From Pseudophaeomoniella oleicola (taxonomy: Eukaryota; Ascomycota; Eurotiomycetes; Phaeomoniellales; Phaeomoniellaceae), in assembly GCA_003868215.1 (NCBI GenBank), contig QWDQ01000023.1, positions 248,001 through 312,000 on the forward strand: a stretch of 64,000 bases of DNA, given 5' to 3'. Shown here in pieces: positions 23,970-35,544 of the stretch; the first letter of the stretch is position 1, and every line of letters begins with the position of its first letter. Below the pieces are notes generated by a model. The model worked only from the letters and a program-made list of their open reading frames with translations, made no database searches and was not told the DNA's origin. Both the position numbers and the translations under genes were made by a program.

Positions 23970-25821
23970 CTAGTGATCAATACAATTCCAGCTGCATACC
24001 CTCTTTCTGAACGGTACCACGTTTGAAAATGGCCGCTTGAGGGAGGCCTTCGTCGTGGTCTCTTCAGAAGCCGCATTCCCTTCTTCAATGGCATATCTAT
24101 CAGCCGCTTCTTCATCATGCTCTGGTGTGACCGAGCTATCTGGACCTAAAATTCTGGAGGATGCGTCCGCACCCCTGCCGTCCATGGCTTCTGCCTTCCC
24201 TACCATCTCTGCTTCCTCGGCTTGCTCCCAATCCTTCGAGGTGACTTTGTCGGGGTTCAAATCCCACCACTCGATCCACTCGGCTTGAGGAATCACGAAG
24301 GGTCGACCACAAGTAGGACACGTCTGGCCACCTGCTTCAACTACGTACGAAGCCATACTCAACAGATGACTCAAGTTCTCTGGTACGGAAATCCCGTAAT
24401 GTTCGGCATGCGTACTATCTCCTGGAGGCGTCTCCACTTCGCAAACCAAGTCAGAGAAATAAGGGAGCTGGGTGGTTGCGCGTAGAGACAATTCGATGAG
24501 AGATGGGACCCTAGATCTCGTTGAGTGTAGCCGCACCAAGCCTTCATTTTGTTCTTGAGGTCTTTTGGGGTAGGTAGCAGCTGGCAGTCGAAAAAGCATG
24601 CCATTTTTATCGAAGAATGTGACCGCAGACCGTGCAACCCGCCTCGCGATCGATTTGGTCCTTAATAAAGATCGAATGCGCACAACACCAGAGGAAGCAT
24701 ATTGCTTCTTTTTCCCAAAAGGTGAAGAGTCAATTATCTCGTGCTTCTGAAAGCGTCTAAAAGGGTTGGGGAAGGCGTTGAATTTCCAAAGGCTCCCACA
24801 GGATCTCATCATTTGGAGTATTTCCCACGGGAGGACTTCAAGCTGATTGCTGCCCACATTAAGCTCTGTAAGATTAGTCAATCTTCCAATTGCAGCTGGA
24901 ATCTCGGTCAGCCTATTCTGTCTCAAGCTCAGTACTACTAAATTGGACAGGTTGAACAATTCAGATGGGACTGTAGTCAATATGTTGTTAGACAAGAAGA
25001 TTCGAAGCTGGGGCTCCAGAGATTCATATGCTTCCTGGCTTGCTGGAGGTTCATGGATGGATGGGATCTTGGTGAAAGCCCGAAGAGGCGATAGCAGGTG
25101 ATTTGGTATGGCCTCAGATGTCACCGATAAGGAGCTATGAGTTCATAAGATTTAGAATTCAGAAGTGACTGATAGGTACTCACGAAAGGTCAATGGTCTC
25201 ATCACCATCCTCGAGACATTGCTGAATAATGGCCTTCGCACCTTCACAATGCGCATCCAGCTCAGCTTTCTTCCCTACCAGAGCTCTAGGATTTTCCGCA
25301 TCATATGCGGTATCGTGCTGCTGCTGTATAAGGTCTCCCAAGGGAGGACCTTCGCTTACAATGCCACGGCTACCGTTCTGCTGCTTCGTCTCCTCTAAGA
25401 AAACGTCGTCAAAACTTGTGTCGGTGCCCTCACTGCCCATAAAAATCCCCGAATCATAATTCCTCTCGAACTTCCTCTGAGGCTTGCTAGATCCCAACTG
25501 CAAGCCTGCGTGGCTGCGTTGGTTGTTAAAACTGGAGCGATTGGCCTTCTCACCCCACCATGTTCCTTTCCATTTATGTTTTCGCCGCCTCTTCATCGCA
25601 TAGTCTTCAACTGACCCAGATTGATGATCATCGCTCGAGAAAACGGCAGGATCACTGGAGTTTGCAAACGCGTCATCAGGATCCCAAGTTCGTTTGCGGA
25701 CAAACGCTGATGGCAGGCCTTTTGAGGGATGAAGGGACGATGATACGGACGCGGTTGGCACGTTAGGTGGCAGTTCGATTTCATTATCCGTGTCATGATC
25801 GTGTGACAGCAATTCATCCAT
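23970..25821 (-). CDS. Leucine-rich repeat protein with C-terminal Cys pairs
   Basis: Two exons, 25821-25184 and 25134-23970, joined by a 49-nt GTGAGT intron, give about 600 residues. The first 210 residues are polar and partly disordered, with a basic patch MKRRRKHKWKG. Residues 256-321 hold typical LRR units (NNILTTVPSELFNLSNLVVL, then LRQNRLTEIP and GSNQLEVLP). Later are a CPTC pair (485/488) and CSWNC at the very end (593/597), which could together bind zinc; that pairing is inference. There is no signal peptide or membrane segment, so it is probably intracellular. LRR proteins of this layout occur across filamentous ascomycetes, but I know of no established function. Confidence 0.8.
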
Positions 25822-26707
25822 TGTGATAAATGTGATTTTCCTTCGTTAGCATTCGATCCAATTGGTGACAGATGAAGATGAAGATGAGTTATGCGCACGT
25901 GGGAGCTTGAATCTTGACGCGTGTGGAGTTGAGCTTGAAGAGAGACGCGTCGTTGATGATGGCGTCACACCTGCCACAACTAGATGAAACTCACTTACGT
26001 ACCTAAGTATGTACATGGGTATACAACAATAATTGAGGCAAATTTCACTGAAGAAAGATCTCCCAATGGTTTATCGTCGACTACCTTGGTGTATATTGAT
26101 ATGTTCAAAGAATGGTCATAGATCTCAGTAAGAAATGAATACTGTGATTGCGTGCTGCTGCCGTTGAAAGATGGGGGTCTAACGGTTGACTAAGAATGAG
26201 GGTCTGTAACTTTCGCCCCTTGTAGATCTCCCTTCTCCTAAGCAGAGCGGACGTCCTGTCTTTGCTTTGAACACTTTCAGTTGCATTTCATTTTTCCTCT
26301 TAATGTCTACCTGCTAGGTGAATATGTAGCTTTAGACTCAAACATTCGCGTACTTCCAGAGCACTCTGCCGACAAGGCCTCGCCTTGATTGCAAACCCTC
26401 GGCCACCAACAAGGTGCCTACAAGAATCTCAACCTATCATCCGCTGGTGAAATTGATAACAAGAAAATCAGAAATACATTGGACATAAAGTGGCATAACG
26501 CGTGACGAATAGCAGCAACGACCGGAGATACATGACCTGATAGCAGAACGCAATGGAAGATGTTGTCTCCTCAATCTCTCCGAGATTGCAACAAAAAGCG
26601 AGCTTAACCTCTTGCCACGAGGAAAGCAGAAGAAGAAATTGACAAAACACTATCCAATGTAGCGTGAGGGGTATAAAGTGAACATCATGAGGCAATGGAA
26701 GGCCTGA
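25822..26707. other. Intergenic region
   Basis: About 890 bases with no supportable gene. It includes the promoter side of the LRR gene and the 3' side of the GPI-type protein gene. Confidence 0.55.
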
Positions 26708-27178
26708 TCATAAGGTGCTGAAGAGCAAGGCTGCTGCACCAACAACACCTACACCGATGATGTTGCTCCTAGCCGCTGGCGCAGCATTCCCGAGGTATTT
26801 GTAGGGGTTCCTGCTGCTTTCCGAAGCCGATGTTGAAGCTGAAATGGAAACCGAAGCTGCAGTCGTACTTGCAATTGAGGTTGTGGTTGCGATTGTGGTC
26901 GCGGTTGCGGTTGCAATGTCCGCCTTTGAAGAATGAGGTGATGTGGATGATGCTGCCATGGAGCTGCTACTAAGCAGTGACGCATTCACTTGGGTCGCGG
27001 AACTCGATCGCGCTGAAGTAGAAGAGTGTATAGTAGAGGTCGCAGTACCAGCCATGACGACTGTCTTGGTAATGGTTGTCGTGGAAGTCGCTGAGATGGT
27101 GCCGGATGCTGCTGAATCTGCAGTGATCTGGCCAATGAGCAGGGCGACCATCGTCGCAAAAATGATGTAGAGTCTCAT
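26708..27178 (-). CDS. Secreted Ser/Thr-rich protein with GPI-anchor signal
   Basis: A 156-residue single-exon protein. The start MRLYIIFATMVALLIGQITADS is a clear signal peptide with probable cleavage after TAD or ADS. The body is almost wholly Ser, Thr and Ala with few charges, as in heavily O-mannosylated cell-wall proteins. The C-terminus has a small-residue cleavage region (GNAAPAARSN) followed by a hydrophobic tail (IIGVGVVGAAALLF), the classic GPI-attachment signal. It is therefore probably a plasma-membrane or wall GPI protein. The frame is open from a GTG nine bases upstream; I chose the ATG at 27178, which opens the signal peptide directly. The precise function is unknown and the repeat-like composition evolves fast. 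Confidence 0.75.
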   Translation of the reverse strand: MRLYIIFATMVALLIGQITADSAASGTISATSTTTITKTVVMAGTATSTIHSSTSARSSSATQVNASLLSSSSMAASSTSPHSSKADIATATATTIATTTSIASTTAASVSISASTSASESSRNPYKYLGNAAPAARSNIIGVGVVGAAALLFSTL

Positions 27179-29035
27179 TGCGGTCACTATTATGACTCGA
27201 TGCGCAAGAGGCTCAATGTAATTGAAAGATTGCTGAACGTCAAAGAGTGAAGCGTCGCAGTGAGGTTATGGTTCACCAGGTGCTTTGGACAGAGTGAATA
27301 GCTCGTTTGTGGGGATGTGAGAGCGAATGTAGTCGCTCCGCGATTGAGGTGACGATACCGGCTCTGTTCTGAGATCTTGTCCGTGTTGGACTGAGAGAGT
27401 AGCGTACAAGCCGTTGGTCGGTCTCAAAGTTTGGAAAAGAGTGTTCGTACTTGAGCTCAGCTCGAAGTGAATGTCTTGCGAAAGAACGACTGTCGGCGAG
27501 TTTGCCGTTGGAAGATGTCAAGGATAGCTTTTGAACAGAGTGGACACACAAGAAGGATCAGGAAGAGGAGGCTGATGGGCACACGATGGTTATGAGATGA
27601 TTACGGAGTACAGTACTAGGGGGATGGTCGCACCAAGCACAATAAACGATATGGCCAGCCAACAAGACACTATCAAACGCCAAACGCCATGCATAGTCGA
27701 CGCCGTAGTTACGGGTCAGATCATAGAGTGATCAAGCTATTGAACCAGGAGATTGATTGCACCATGGCTAAATGTCCGACAGTACTAGACTGGGGAAAGA
27801 CGAGAGGGGAGGGCAATCCTGCCGTAGTGCTTGTCAATCTACGTTACCCGCTCACTCGGGTCCATACTTCCCTCGGCTACACGCGCGACATGCGACAGCA
27901 GGTGTGGGAGATGATACATGATCAACCCCATTTGATAGGCTGTCAACGATGCTAACTGACGGTTTCGATCTCTCTCAACAAGATGGACAGACCGGTCTCC
28001 AACTATGCGGACCTGCAGTAAGTCACCCAAGGCGACTTGATGAAGCACCATTCATCATATTGAGAGCCCTTCCAGTATCATAATAAACGCAGCGCAAAGT
28101 AAAAAAATAGCAAAAGCCTCTTTCCTGTAGAAGAAAGAGACAAAGCAAAAAGTCGAATCAAATTTTAAAATTAATAGATCCAATTTCCCGCAGTCTTCGA
28201 ACAGGGGTCGTCCTCGTCGGGTTCAGGGTCCGTGTGATGCTGGCTGGACCCTTTATTATCCGCGTGTGAGAGAAATGATATGACCGGGATAAATGATTGG
28301 TGACTTTTCGGCGTTGATTTAACGCCCTCTTCCTCTTCATCAATGTAATTAATTATTGATATTATCCTTCAAGATGAAAAAGCAGATACATAATCATCTA
28401 ATATCGTCGTGGTCTTCCCCATTTCCCTTTCCCTCTGATCTCGCTGGCTGGTTACATTCATTTCGTCTTTTATAATGATATCCGGGGCGAAATGAGAAGA
28501 GATATAAGGTAGTTCGTTGCACCATTAGCTAGTAGCATCATCAAAAGACCCTAAATCTGTGACATCGTGAGATTACTCTGTAACTGTAGGAGTAGCTTAT
28601 TGAGCGTGGCCTCGCCTTGATTAACTAGTTGCTAATCGGAGGGGGGAATTTTGTTATGGGATAATCAATCCACCTAAGATAACGACGACTGATGTGAGAT
28701 TACACATGTACAACTTTTATATGTAGGTACGTAGTAAATTGTAAATATAACTTGAAATTGTTCTTGATGTTTATTAACCTATACATACACAGTCTTGTTG
28801 CATTCGACTTTGAATTATGAACCCTACTAACTACACGATTAATGATGTTGGTATCTGATTTCGAGCAGATTGATGCCACTCCCGAATTTCAAAATAGAGC
28901 CAACGATATGTCCCTTGGACCCAACGCCGAATATCGAAATTTGTATCACGATCGTCGTGCAATAAGCTGTGTAATGGCACGCAGAGGTGAGTATGTCACA
29001 CATTTCTAGCCCAGTTCCTCGACCGTGTTCGGAAT
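27179..29035. other. Intergenic region
   Basis: About 1.86 kb without a gene I can support. A 92-codon minus frame at 27273-27551 has no recognisable features. The region has a TACGGAGTAC site near 27602 and a TACGTAGTA site near 28729, both relatives of the palindrome family. Confidence 0.5.
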
Positions 29036-29909
29036 TTACGCAAATTCTTTCCTGTCTGCATCGATGAAGCTACCTCGGCTTCGTGTGCTTTGACGCCGTC
29101 TGCCAAAGAAAGATCTCTTCGAGGAGTAGCTAGACGCTGAGGTATCCTTCCTCTTCGTAGCACCTGCAGTGCAATAGAGGATCGATGCTAAAAACAGGCA
29201 GGCGAATGATGCCCACATGAAGCCAAAAGCGTATCTGCCTAGGCGTGCGGATTGACCGTTCGAGCTGAAAGCATTGCGACCCTTCACAAAAGCAGCACTG
29301 AGGAAATGTCAGACCCCAAAAGAGCTTATCCTGTCCGATTGAGAAGGTACTTACGTCATCAAGGCACAGGTGAGTGCGGAGAAGAAGGCGGCGATCATTG
29401 CCAGTAAGCCAGACAAATAGCTACCGATTCGAGTGCAAAGAGCTAGGAGTCCGACAAATAGCGAGCAGACTGCGAAAAATAGGTAGATGAGGTCGAACGC
29501 GAACATGAATCGAGTCAAGTAGAAGTACTTGCTCGTGTGCAGGAATTCATGGGGAACGTTGGTGTTGGTGCCGAAGTTGCGGCTTCCTGCTGGGCTGAAG
29601 GGGAACGCCGGATGAACGCTGCCGCAGTTCATGTTGCGACCGTTGGAACCGGCTGAGCAGATGTTCCAGAAAGTCCATCTTGAGGTTGTTGGTGCATTCG
29701 GGATATTGCCTGTCGAAGCCTGCAAGAAGTAGAACTTGTTGACGGGGTTGTCATTGATTGCGCCGGCGAGCAGTATCAAGAAGGTGAGGAGGATAGCCCC
29801 CGCGACCAGCAAGAGCGAGAGGAGCGCAAAAATTGGTCCTGTTCAACGAGGTTAGATGTGTTTCGAGTGAAGCAGTAATAATCGACCACGACGTACTTGC
29901 AGCAGCCAT
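29036..29909 (-). CDS. SUR7/PalI-family membrane protein
   Basis: A four-helix plasma-membrane protein of the SUR7 family, whose members act in eisosomes, cortical patches or cell-wall integrity. Exons inferred: 29909-29897 (13 nt), 29838-29355 and 29297-29036, about 252 residues. The first helix (FALLSLLLVAGAILLTFLIL) is restored by splicing. An extracellular loop follows with the SUR7-type WTFWNIC motif and two further Cys, then three more helices, and a basic Ser/Arg-rich cytosolic tail (KRSFFGRRRQSTRSRG). The 13-nt first exon encodes only MAAA plus one base, and the GTACGT donor and ACAG acceptor keep phase. Which SUR7 subfamily it belongs to is not clear. Confidence 0.85.
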
Positions 29910-30300
29910 GGCTCGTTTCGTCTGTCAGATCCAAAAACCAAAGGTCTGTGGATGGCAGGGACTTTTGAAGCTATCGATTCGTTGGCTGTCGTTGTCGGTG
30001 TGAAATTAAAGTATTATTGATTAACCTCTGCGATAGATCTCAGACTACCCCTCGTGCCTCCTTGCAGCTGTGTGTACCCTAAATGGTTAGTATTATCGAC
30101 CTTGTTACATGAAGTACAAGAGGAGAATGAAAGAAGAGAGGGAAAAGTCGTAGTTATGAAATAGGATTTCATTTTCGTGGGTTACGGGAATGAGAAGCTT
30201 CTGGGCTGCATTTGGTGGTTGTGTGAGATACGGGATAAACGTCATTGTTTATGATTGTCATTTTTCCCTTCCGTCGGGCACTACCTTTGGCCTAATTATT

Positions 30301-30312
30301 TACTACGTAGTA
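30301..30312. repeat. TACTACGTAGTA palindrome
   Basis: Exact 12-bp copy, 5' side of the SUR7 gene; 167 bp from the next copy. Confidence 0.95.
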
Positions 30313-30467
30313 ATTAATGTTTGCCCGCATCATACTGCCTCATGATCATCTTTCTGGCTCGTTGGCCTTCTTCCGCTTCCCACTAAAGCCACTTCTCCCG
30401 CTTTTCTTTGACTCTTCTTCGTGTCAATGAGGGGCTCACTTAGAACGATCTGCTGGAACTGGACAGT

Positions 30468-30479
30468 TACTACGTAGTA
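30468..30479. repeat. TACTACGTAGTA palindrome
   Basis: Exact 12-bp copy, second of the pair upstream of the SUR7 gene. Confidence 0.95.
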
Positions 30480-30870
30480 GCATAGTGTAAGTTGACCATG
30501 AGCCTATTTTCCTGATCGATTTTCAGCATAGGTCGAAGAGGTCTCAGCCAGTATCGCCATGTTCAGCTCATGATGATCCAATTGCTTCCGCTGCAACCGG
30601 TCTTAGCCTTTTGATTTTAACCAGAACAAGTATCGCTTCCCCGCTACTGGACCTGATCGCAGCCCCAAGAAACATTCTTTGCAGGTAAACAAGGCTTCTA
30701 CAGCAACTAAAGACGTTGGTAACATTCATGACGTTACTGTGGTAGAACGTTTGGTGTGTTATGTCACCTACGAAGTGCGACTGGGTTATTTGCGCGACGA
30801 CCACGGCTGCCGCTATTTTCTTGTACGTCTCCTCAAGAGGAGACAACTGGTAGCTGGTAGCCTAGCTGTC

Positions 30871-30898
30871 GAGCATCGAGCATCGAGCATCGAGCATC
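30871..30898. repeat. (GAGCATC)4 tandem repeat
   Basis: Four uninterrupted 7-bp units in the intergenic region, followed by GAGAGA. Confidence 0.92.
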
Positions 30899-31428
30899 GA
30901 GAGACCGGCCAGAGCTTATGAGAGGCATGTTGTCGTCGTATGAGAGGTATGATTAATTGGATCCTTGATATTACCTATTACTAGGTAGCAAGATAATATG
31001 GAACGATTGGGGCAAGTATCAAATCTGGAGTGAGCAGCCTTATACCATGACGTCCAGTAATTCAGTATAATTGACTGTTAGCATACCTCATCTACTTATG
31101 TTGAGTGTGTTATATCTCATTGAATTGTGTATCGCAAAGTCGGTTTGGATATTTGATCTAGTTGTATCTCTGTAGTCGCCGTCGTCGCATCCCAAGCAGT
31201 GGAGTTTCCAATCCATTCTCGTGACCCATGTAACGATCGCCAAGCGTCGGAAACAAAAGGGTGTGAGCTCTCCACTTCCACTGTGGCCAAAGCTTCATCA
31301 TGATTGGACTTCAGCTGGAGACACATCCAGAACCCTGAGAAGCTTTGAGAAGCTTGGATTACTACCGTAGTACTACGCAGTCTATCGCATTGTTTTCATG
31401 GGCTGTGTAGAGTGGCTCAGTCCTTCTT

Positions 31429-32904
31429 ATGGCGACCTTTGCATTCCCACCTTTACCCCCAGATGAGCTGAAGCGAAGAGAAGACGAAAACATTGTGAGA
31501 CCAACGATTGATGCTTTCGTACAATGTGTCGTGTCGGATCCTGACCTCGATACTGTAGGCCCTAGAGCTCCAATGGCTACTCGAGTCCTTACAATCCACC
31601 TTGGTGTCACTCAAAGAAGGCCTTGAGGAGTGTGTTGCATTGTTAGCACCACATGAACCAGGCTCGACCCTAGTGTTGTCGAGCGTGAGATCTGAGCATG
31701 TGAAAGGATTTGTTACAAGAATAGGCACGAAGGTCGTTAAAGGGGTAGGTCAACTCTCACCCCATCCATACGGCCATCTATGATACGCCCATGGTTTCGT
31801 GCTTCCTGACCTTGGATCGTCTGTCACTGCTCGGTGGTAAATGCTACCCTACTTGGGCTCCTATCCATGATAGTGAGCAGACATCGTGGCTAGCTATGCA
31901 AAGTACCATGTCGATCCTCTCTTCCGGGTCACAGTGACAAATGATGCCATGACATCTGATAACCCCCCAGCATCATTATAGCCGTCGCTAGGCTGTGCTA
32001 CATGGAACTCCAGGCATATCATTGATTTCCGTCTGCTATGAAACGATGGATGATATCCATATCTCATGAAGGTAGCTGAATGACTTGGCAGGACATCTCC
32101 CTCCGCCTTGCAACGTTACCAGCACCGAAGACAGCACCGTCGTTTCCAGCTTACAGATTTAATCTCTCAACGCAACCGACTGCACCGGATCTTGTTCTTC
32201 CCCAACTAATTTCAATCCGTACTCTCATCAACAACTCGCTCGACATCATTGACGTGAGCCGCTGGACCGGCCAATCCAACGATGCAAACTTCATATCTGG
32301 GCAACTACGACTATTACAGGACAACCTCACCGAAGCACATCTAACGCTCAAAGGCGATGGCGAACACAGTGGCAAAAAGTGGTATGATGGAGGTAGTGTT
32401 GATGAAAATGTACGTATGGAAATCCCTATCACTCTCGATACCCTGTCCATTAGTAATCATGGACACTCACGCCCTCAGATCTTCAATCCACCGCTACCCC
32501 CCACTCTCTCCCTACACTTCTCCATCACCGACGCCGCCCTGACCCTCACAACCCGCACCCTCGAACCGCTTACCCCCCTATCTTCCTCCGGCACCTCAAC
32601 CCCAACCCCAACTACAAGCACCATCGACACCCACACCTCGCTCTCCATATCCGGCTTCTCCCTCCGCGAGCGCATCTTCAGCGGCCTCATGGGCGTCACC
32701 GGCCCCAAACTACCCGCACACGACGAGACGAACGAAACGTTCCACTACCGAGGCTTGGGCGAGGTCAAAGTCAAGGAGAAGATCAGGGTCGAGAGTCTGG
32801 ATCCGAATTTGATCTCTGTGATGGCGAAATTGAGCGCGTTGGAGCATGAGGTCGGCAGGTTGAGGGAGGGGTTGAGGGTTTTGATGGGGGAAGATGAGGA
32901 ATGA
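31429..32904 (+). CDS. rav2: Rogdi/Rav2, RAVE complex subunit
   Basis: The fungal Rav2 orthologue of animal Rogdi, part of the RAVE complex that reassembles V-ATPase V1 and Vo sectors. Exons inferred: 31429-31494, 31559-31744, 32092-32409 and 32479-32904, about 331 residues. Family marks are the opening PPLPPDELKRRE, the stretch LKEGLEECVALLAP..GSTLVLSS, VKGFVTRIGTKVVKG, and a C-terminal helix LSALEHEVGRLREGLRVLM. The second intron is 347 nt, long for this window. The third (32410-32478, 69 nt, GTACGT..CTCAG) is stop-free and in frame; I treat it as an intron because removal joins VDEN directly to IFNPPLPPTLSLHFSI, as in relatives. If it is kept, the protein gains 23 residues. Confidence 0.85.
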
Positions 32905-33563
32905 ATACTCATAATACTCATCTTTCCATGCTATACAACCCTCCAAAGATATCTCATAGTCATACTTGAATCCAGCAGCATGACTACTCTCGATAACATT
33001 GCCTTTCCATTAACGCGCCAATTCTCCATTCCCTCTTTCCCACCGTTGGCCCTGGCTATTTTGCTGCTGCTACCGCTACCCGCCCCGCCATCTCGACCGT
33101 TGACCCTTCCCTGCTTCCCTCCATCTCCACATCCGTTTTCTCATTTCGTCCTTAAAACTGTGACCACTCCAACCATCCAATCATGCCTATTGTGGGGATA
33201 CTTTGGGAGGAGAGCCGGTTTCGCTTCATCCAAAAATCGAGAAATCGCAGTCGTGGAAACTGGAAGGGTTTGAATATGCGAAGCGTTGGATGCTGTTTTT
33301 CTAGGTGGAGGAAAGAGGGAGCCTGCTTGTTCGGAGATTGGGGGTTGATATCTGCATTGGAGGCCGTCATTGCTGTGGTGCGGTCCGTTGCATGTGGCGG
33401 GTGGTAAGGCGAATGTCTCTCGGTGCCGGAGATGCTGCTGGACGAGTGTTACATGCTTGATCGATGGTTTAGTTGACCGTCATAGCTTGCGTTTGCCGCA
33501 GATTTCGTAGCTCGGAGCGGGTTCCTTTGAATGTGTTTCCCAAATAAGAATGACAACACCTTT
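32905..33563. other. Convergent intergenic region
   Basis: Between the stop codons of Rogdi (+) and Spc19 (-). Two short plus-strand frames (32980-33273 and 33183-33407) have ATG starts but no family resemblance, so I do not call them. Confidence 0.5.
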
Positions 33564-34276
33564 TCATATACCTCCTGGTGGTAGTGCCATGCTCTTTCTT
33601 AACTCCCTTTCTCTTTGCTTCCCTTGCAATTCCAATCGATCCACGGCATACTGTAGTCTCTCCTTCCTCTGTCTCAGCTTCTTCAACTCCGCGATCCTGA
33701 CCGCATTCTCCGGGTCTCCTGACACCTCTTTCTTGTTCAGGATCGGCCTGTTACCGCTGATCTGTCCAAAACTGCTTCCCCTGCTTCGTCTGCCACTACT
33801 GCTCAGTCTACCTTCCATCAATTCACTCCTCGCCCGAAGACTCTCCTCTCTCCTGCCGAGCTTTTCGATGTGTTGAGAAGCGATGCTGAGTAGTTGCATC
33901 ATGCTAGGACCGATTTCTTCATGTAATGCTTGTTGCGCGGCGCGGAGCGTGGGTTCCGGGAGCAGTTCGAAATGCGTGGTGGATGTAAGAACTCGGCGCA
34001 GGCGGGGGAAGTCGGAGACGCCAGAGTCTAGTGTCGAGATAGACGATGAGAGCAGAGAGAGGGAGTTCTGGAGTGAGGATACTGAAGAAGCGAGTGACTG
34101 AGCCATTGCAAACTGGTGTTGTTGTTTGGGTTCGAAAGTACTCTCTGCTTGCACGCCGTTTATCCCAGCCTATTACCGAACTGCGTTAAGATAGGAGCCT
34201 AAAGCCTGGTTGTTGATGATGGTTTGGACGTGTGTATTTGCTCGAAAGATCCTACCTTGTATGCGCCTGTTGTCAT
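33564..34276 (-). CDS. spc19: DASH/Dam1 complex subunit Spc19
   Basis: A subunit of the fungal DASH complex, which couples kinetochores to spindle microtubules. Two exons, 34276-34256 (21 nt, MTTGAYK) and 34169-33564, give about 208 residues after an 86-nt intron. Conserved Spc19 features are LQNSLSLLSSSISTLDSGV, DFPRLRRVL, HFELLPEPTLRAAQ and a C-terminal basic coiled coil (ELKKLRQRKERLQYAVDRLE). The first exon is supported by its ATG, the GTAGGA donor and the phase-0 join to AGINGVQAES. The gene diverges from the ATP synthase subunit J gene across only 214 bp. Confidence 0.88.
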
Positions 34277-34490
34277 TGTTTGCGCTCTGGTGTTGTGGTC
34301 GACGCGCTCTTTAAAGCAGCGTGGTTTCTTTATTTCAGCAATATGTCTGCTAGTTCAGGTTTAGCGTGATTCGTGAAGCTTCCTCACCTCAAAGCTCCGC
34401 TCCTAATCATACGAGAACCAAGAGAAGGTCATCATCATCAACACCTCCTCTCCTCTCATATCAACCAGCCTTGTGAGAGAAACACACATC
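34277..34490. promoter_or_regulatory. Compact divergent promoter, spc19 and atp18
   Basis: Only 214 bp separate the start codons of a kinetochore gene (-) and a mitochondrial ATP synthase gene (+), so the two must share or abut promoter elements. I see no obvious TATA box. Confidence 0.6.
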
Positions 34491-34903
34491 ATGGGTATCA
34501 TACCAAAGAAATTCCCTACGCCAGTTGGTATGAATACCTGGCCCCTCGATACGGTCGCAGTGCAGCTAACAATCTTGCAGCTGGCCCGATGGGACCTTTC
34601 TTCGCCGCAGGTACGACCTAGTCACCGTCTCCAGCATCAAATGCCAATACGCAGAGGATTGCGGAATTTCTTATGAGGTTCCAGCTTGCTGACACGAATG
34701 ACAGGCGCTCTCGTCTTCTGGGGAGTCAACTCGATCTCAAACCTTCTTTTGGACTGTAAGCTCCTCCCAATCTGAGCGAGAAATTTGGAACATCGCCATT
34801 GTTCAAGAGCGACAGCATACTGATTCGTATCCATACAGCCGACCAATGGAAGAACGACCCAAGAAACCCCAGAGCTGTCGCGCCGAAAGCTGGAGGACAT
34901 TAA
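34491..34903 (+). CDS. atp18: Mitochondrial ATP synthase subunit J (Atp18)
   Basis: A small inner-membrane subunit of the F1Fo-ATP synthase peripheral region. Four exons are inferred: 34491-34527, 34581-34610, 34705-34755 and 34839-34903, giving 60 residues, close to the 59 of yeast Atp18. Reading: MGIIPKKFPTPV, then AGPMGPFFAAGALVFWG forming the single membrane helix, then a DPRNPRA-type tail ending in GGH. All three introns use GT-AG and keep phase 1, and only this splicing yields the family sequence. Because no exon exceeds 65 nt, simple frame finding misses the gene. Confidence 0.9.
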
Positions 34904-35544
34904 ATTGGGATTGAGAAGCCGGATGGATGGGGGACTGTGACCGTTCGAAGTGTGCCTCGATAAAGGAGGATTCTACGGGATTACCGACCATGTACAGACT
35001 ACGGAAATAGCGCACGTTTGAATGGACATATCTTGAAGGTGCTTGAAAATCTGCTGTCCCGCAGTCCTGCAGTCCTCGTGTGTAGGATCTTGTATCAACA
35101 ACGACAGACAAGTCTCTGGGCATTAGTATCATCGTAGTGTCGCAATCGTGCTTTTTTTATTCTCGATCGCTCGCCATTGCAAATGAGACTGTCACGCTTG
35201 CCGTTGTACTCGCTCCGGTGCGTTGAAATTGTGCGCCATTGGCTCCCAGATTCATCAACTCTGTCAATGCGATGAACGCCATCATTAATCCATTGAAATA
35301 TGTCCCCAATGATCGATTCCAGCGTCTCTTAAGGTCGATATGAGAAATTCGATGTATTAGCTAGCATGATTGTGATTGTATTGACGAGAAATTGTAAGAA
35401 TTGTAGGCATATTAAGTCGTCCCCGGGATAATCCCGAAGCACCGATTTGCGAGTAATACGTACGGTAGAAATCGGTATCGAAACTTTTGCTACACTATAG
35501 CTACGACAACGACCATCATCTCGATCTGATCAAAGCGTCGCAAA
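34904..35544. other. Intergenic region
   Basis: About 640 bases with no supportable gene, between the ATP synthase subunit J gene and the mitoribosomal gene, both on the plus strand. Confidence 0.6.

Larger units (their letters stand above)
29910..31428. promoter_or_regulatory. Divergent intergenic region, SUR7 gene and Rogdi gene
   Basis: About 1.5 kb with no supportable gene, holding the promoters of both flanking genes. It contains two exact TACTACGTAGTA palindromes only 167 bp apart (30301-30312 and 30468-30479), a related site at about 31357-31378, and a GAGCATC tandem array (30871-30898). Confidence 0.5.

Noticed and set aside
27273-27551. Minus-strand 92-codon frame upstream of the GPI-type gene
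   Set aside because: No recognisable feature; it probably lies in the promoter and leader of the GPI-type gene.
30679-30921. Plus-strand 80-codon frame containing VEHRASSIEHR
   Set aside because: Its repeat-like end is only the translated GAGCATC tandem array.
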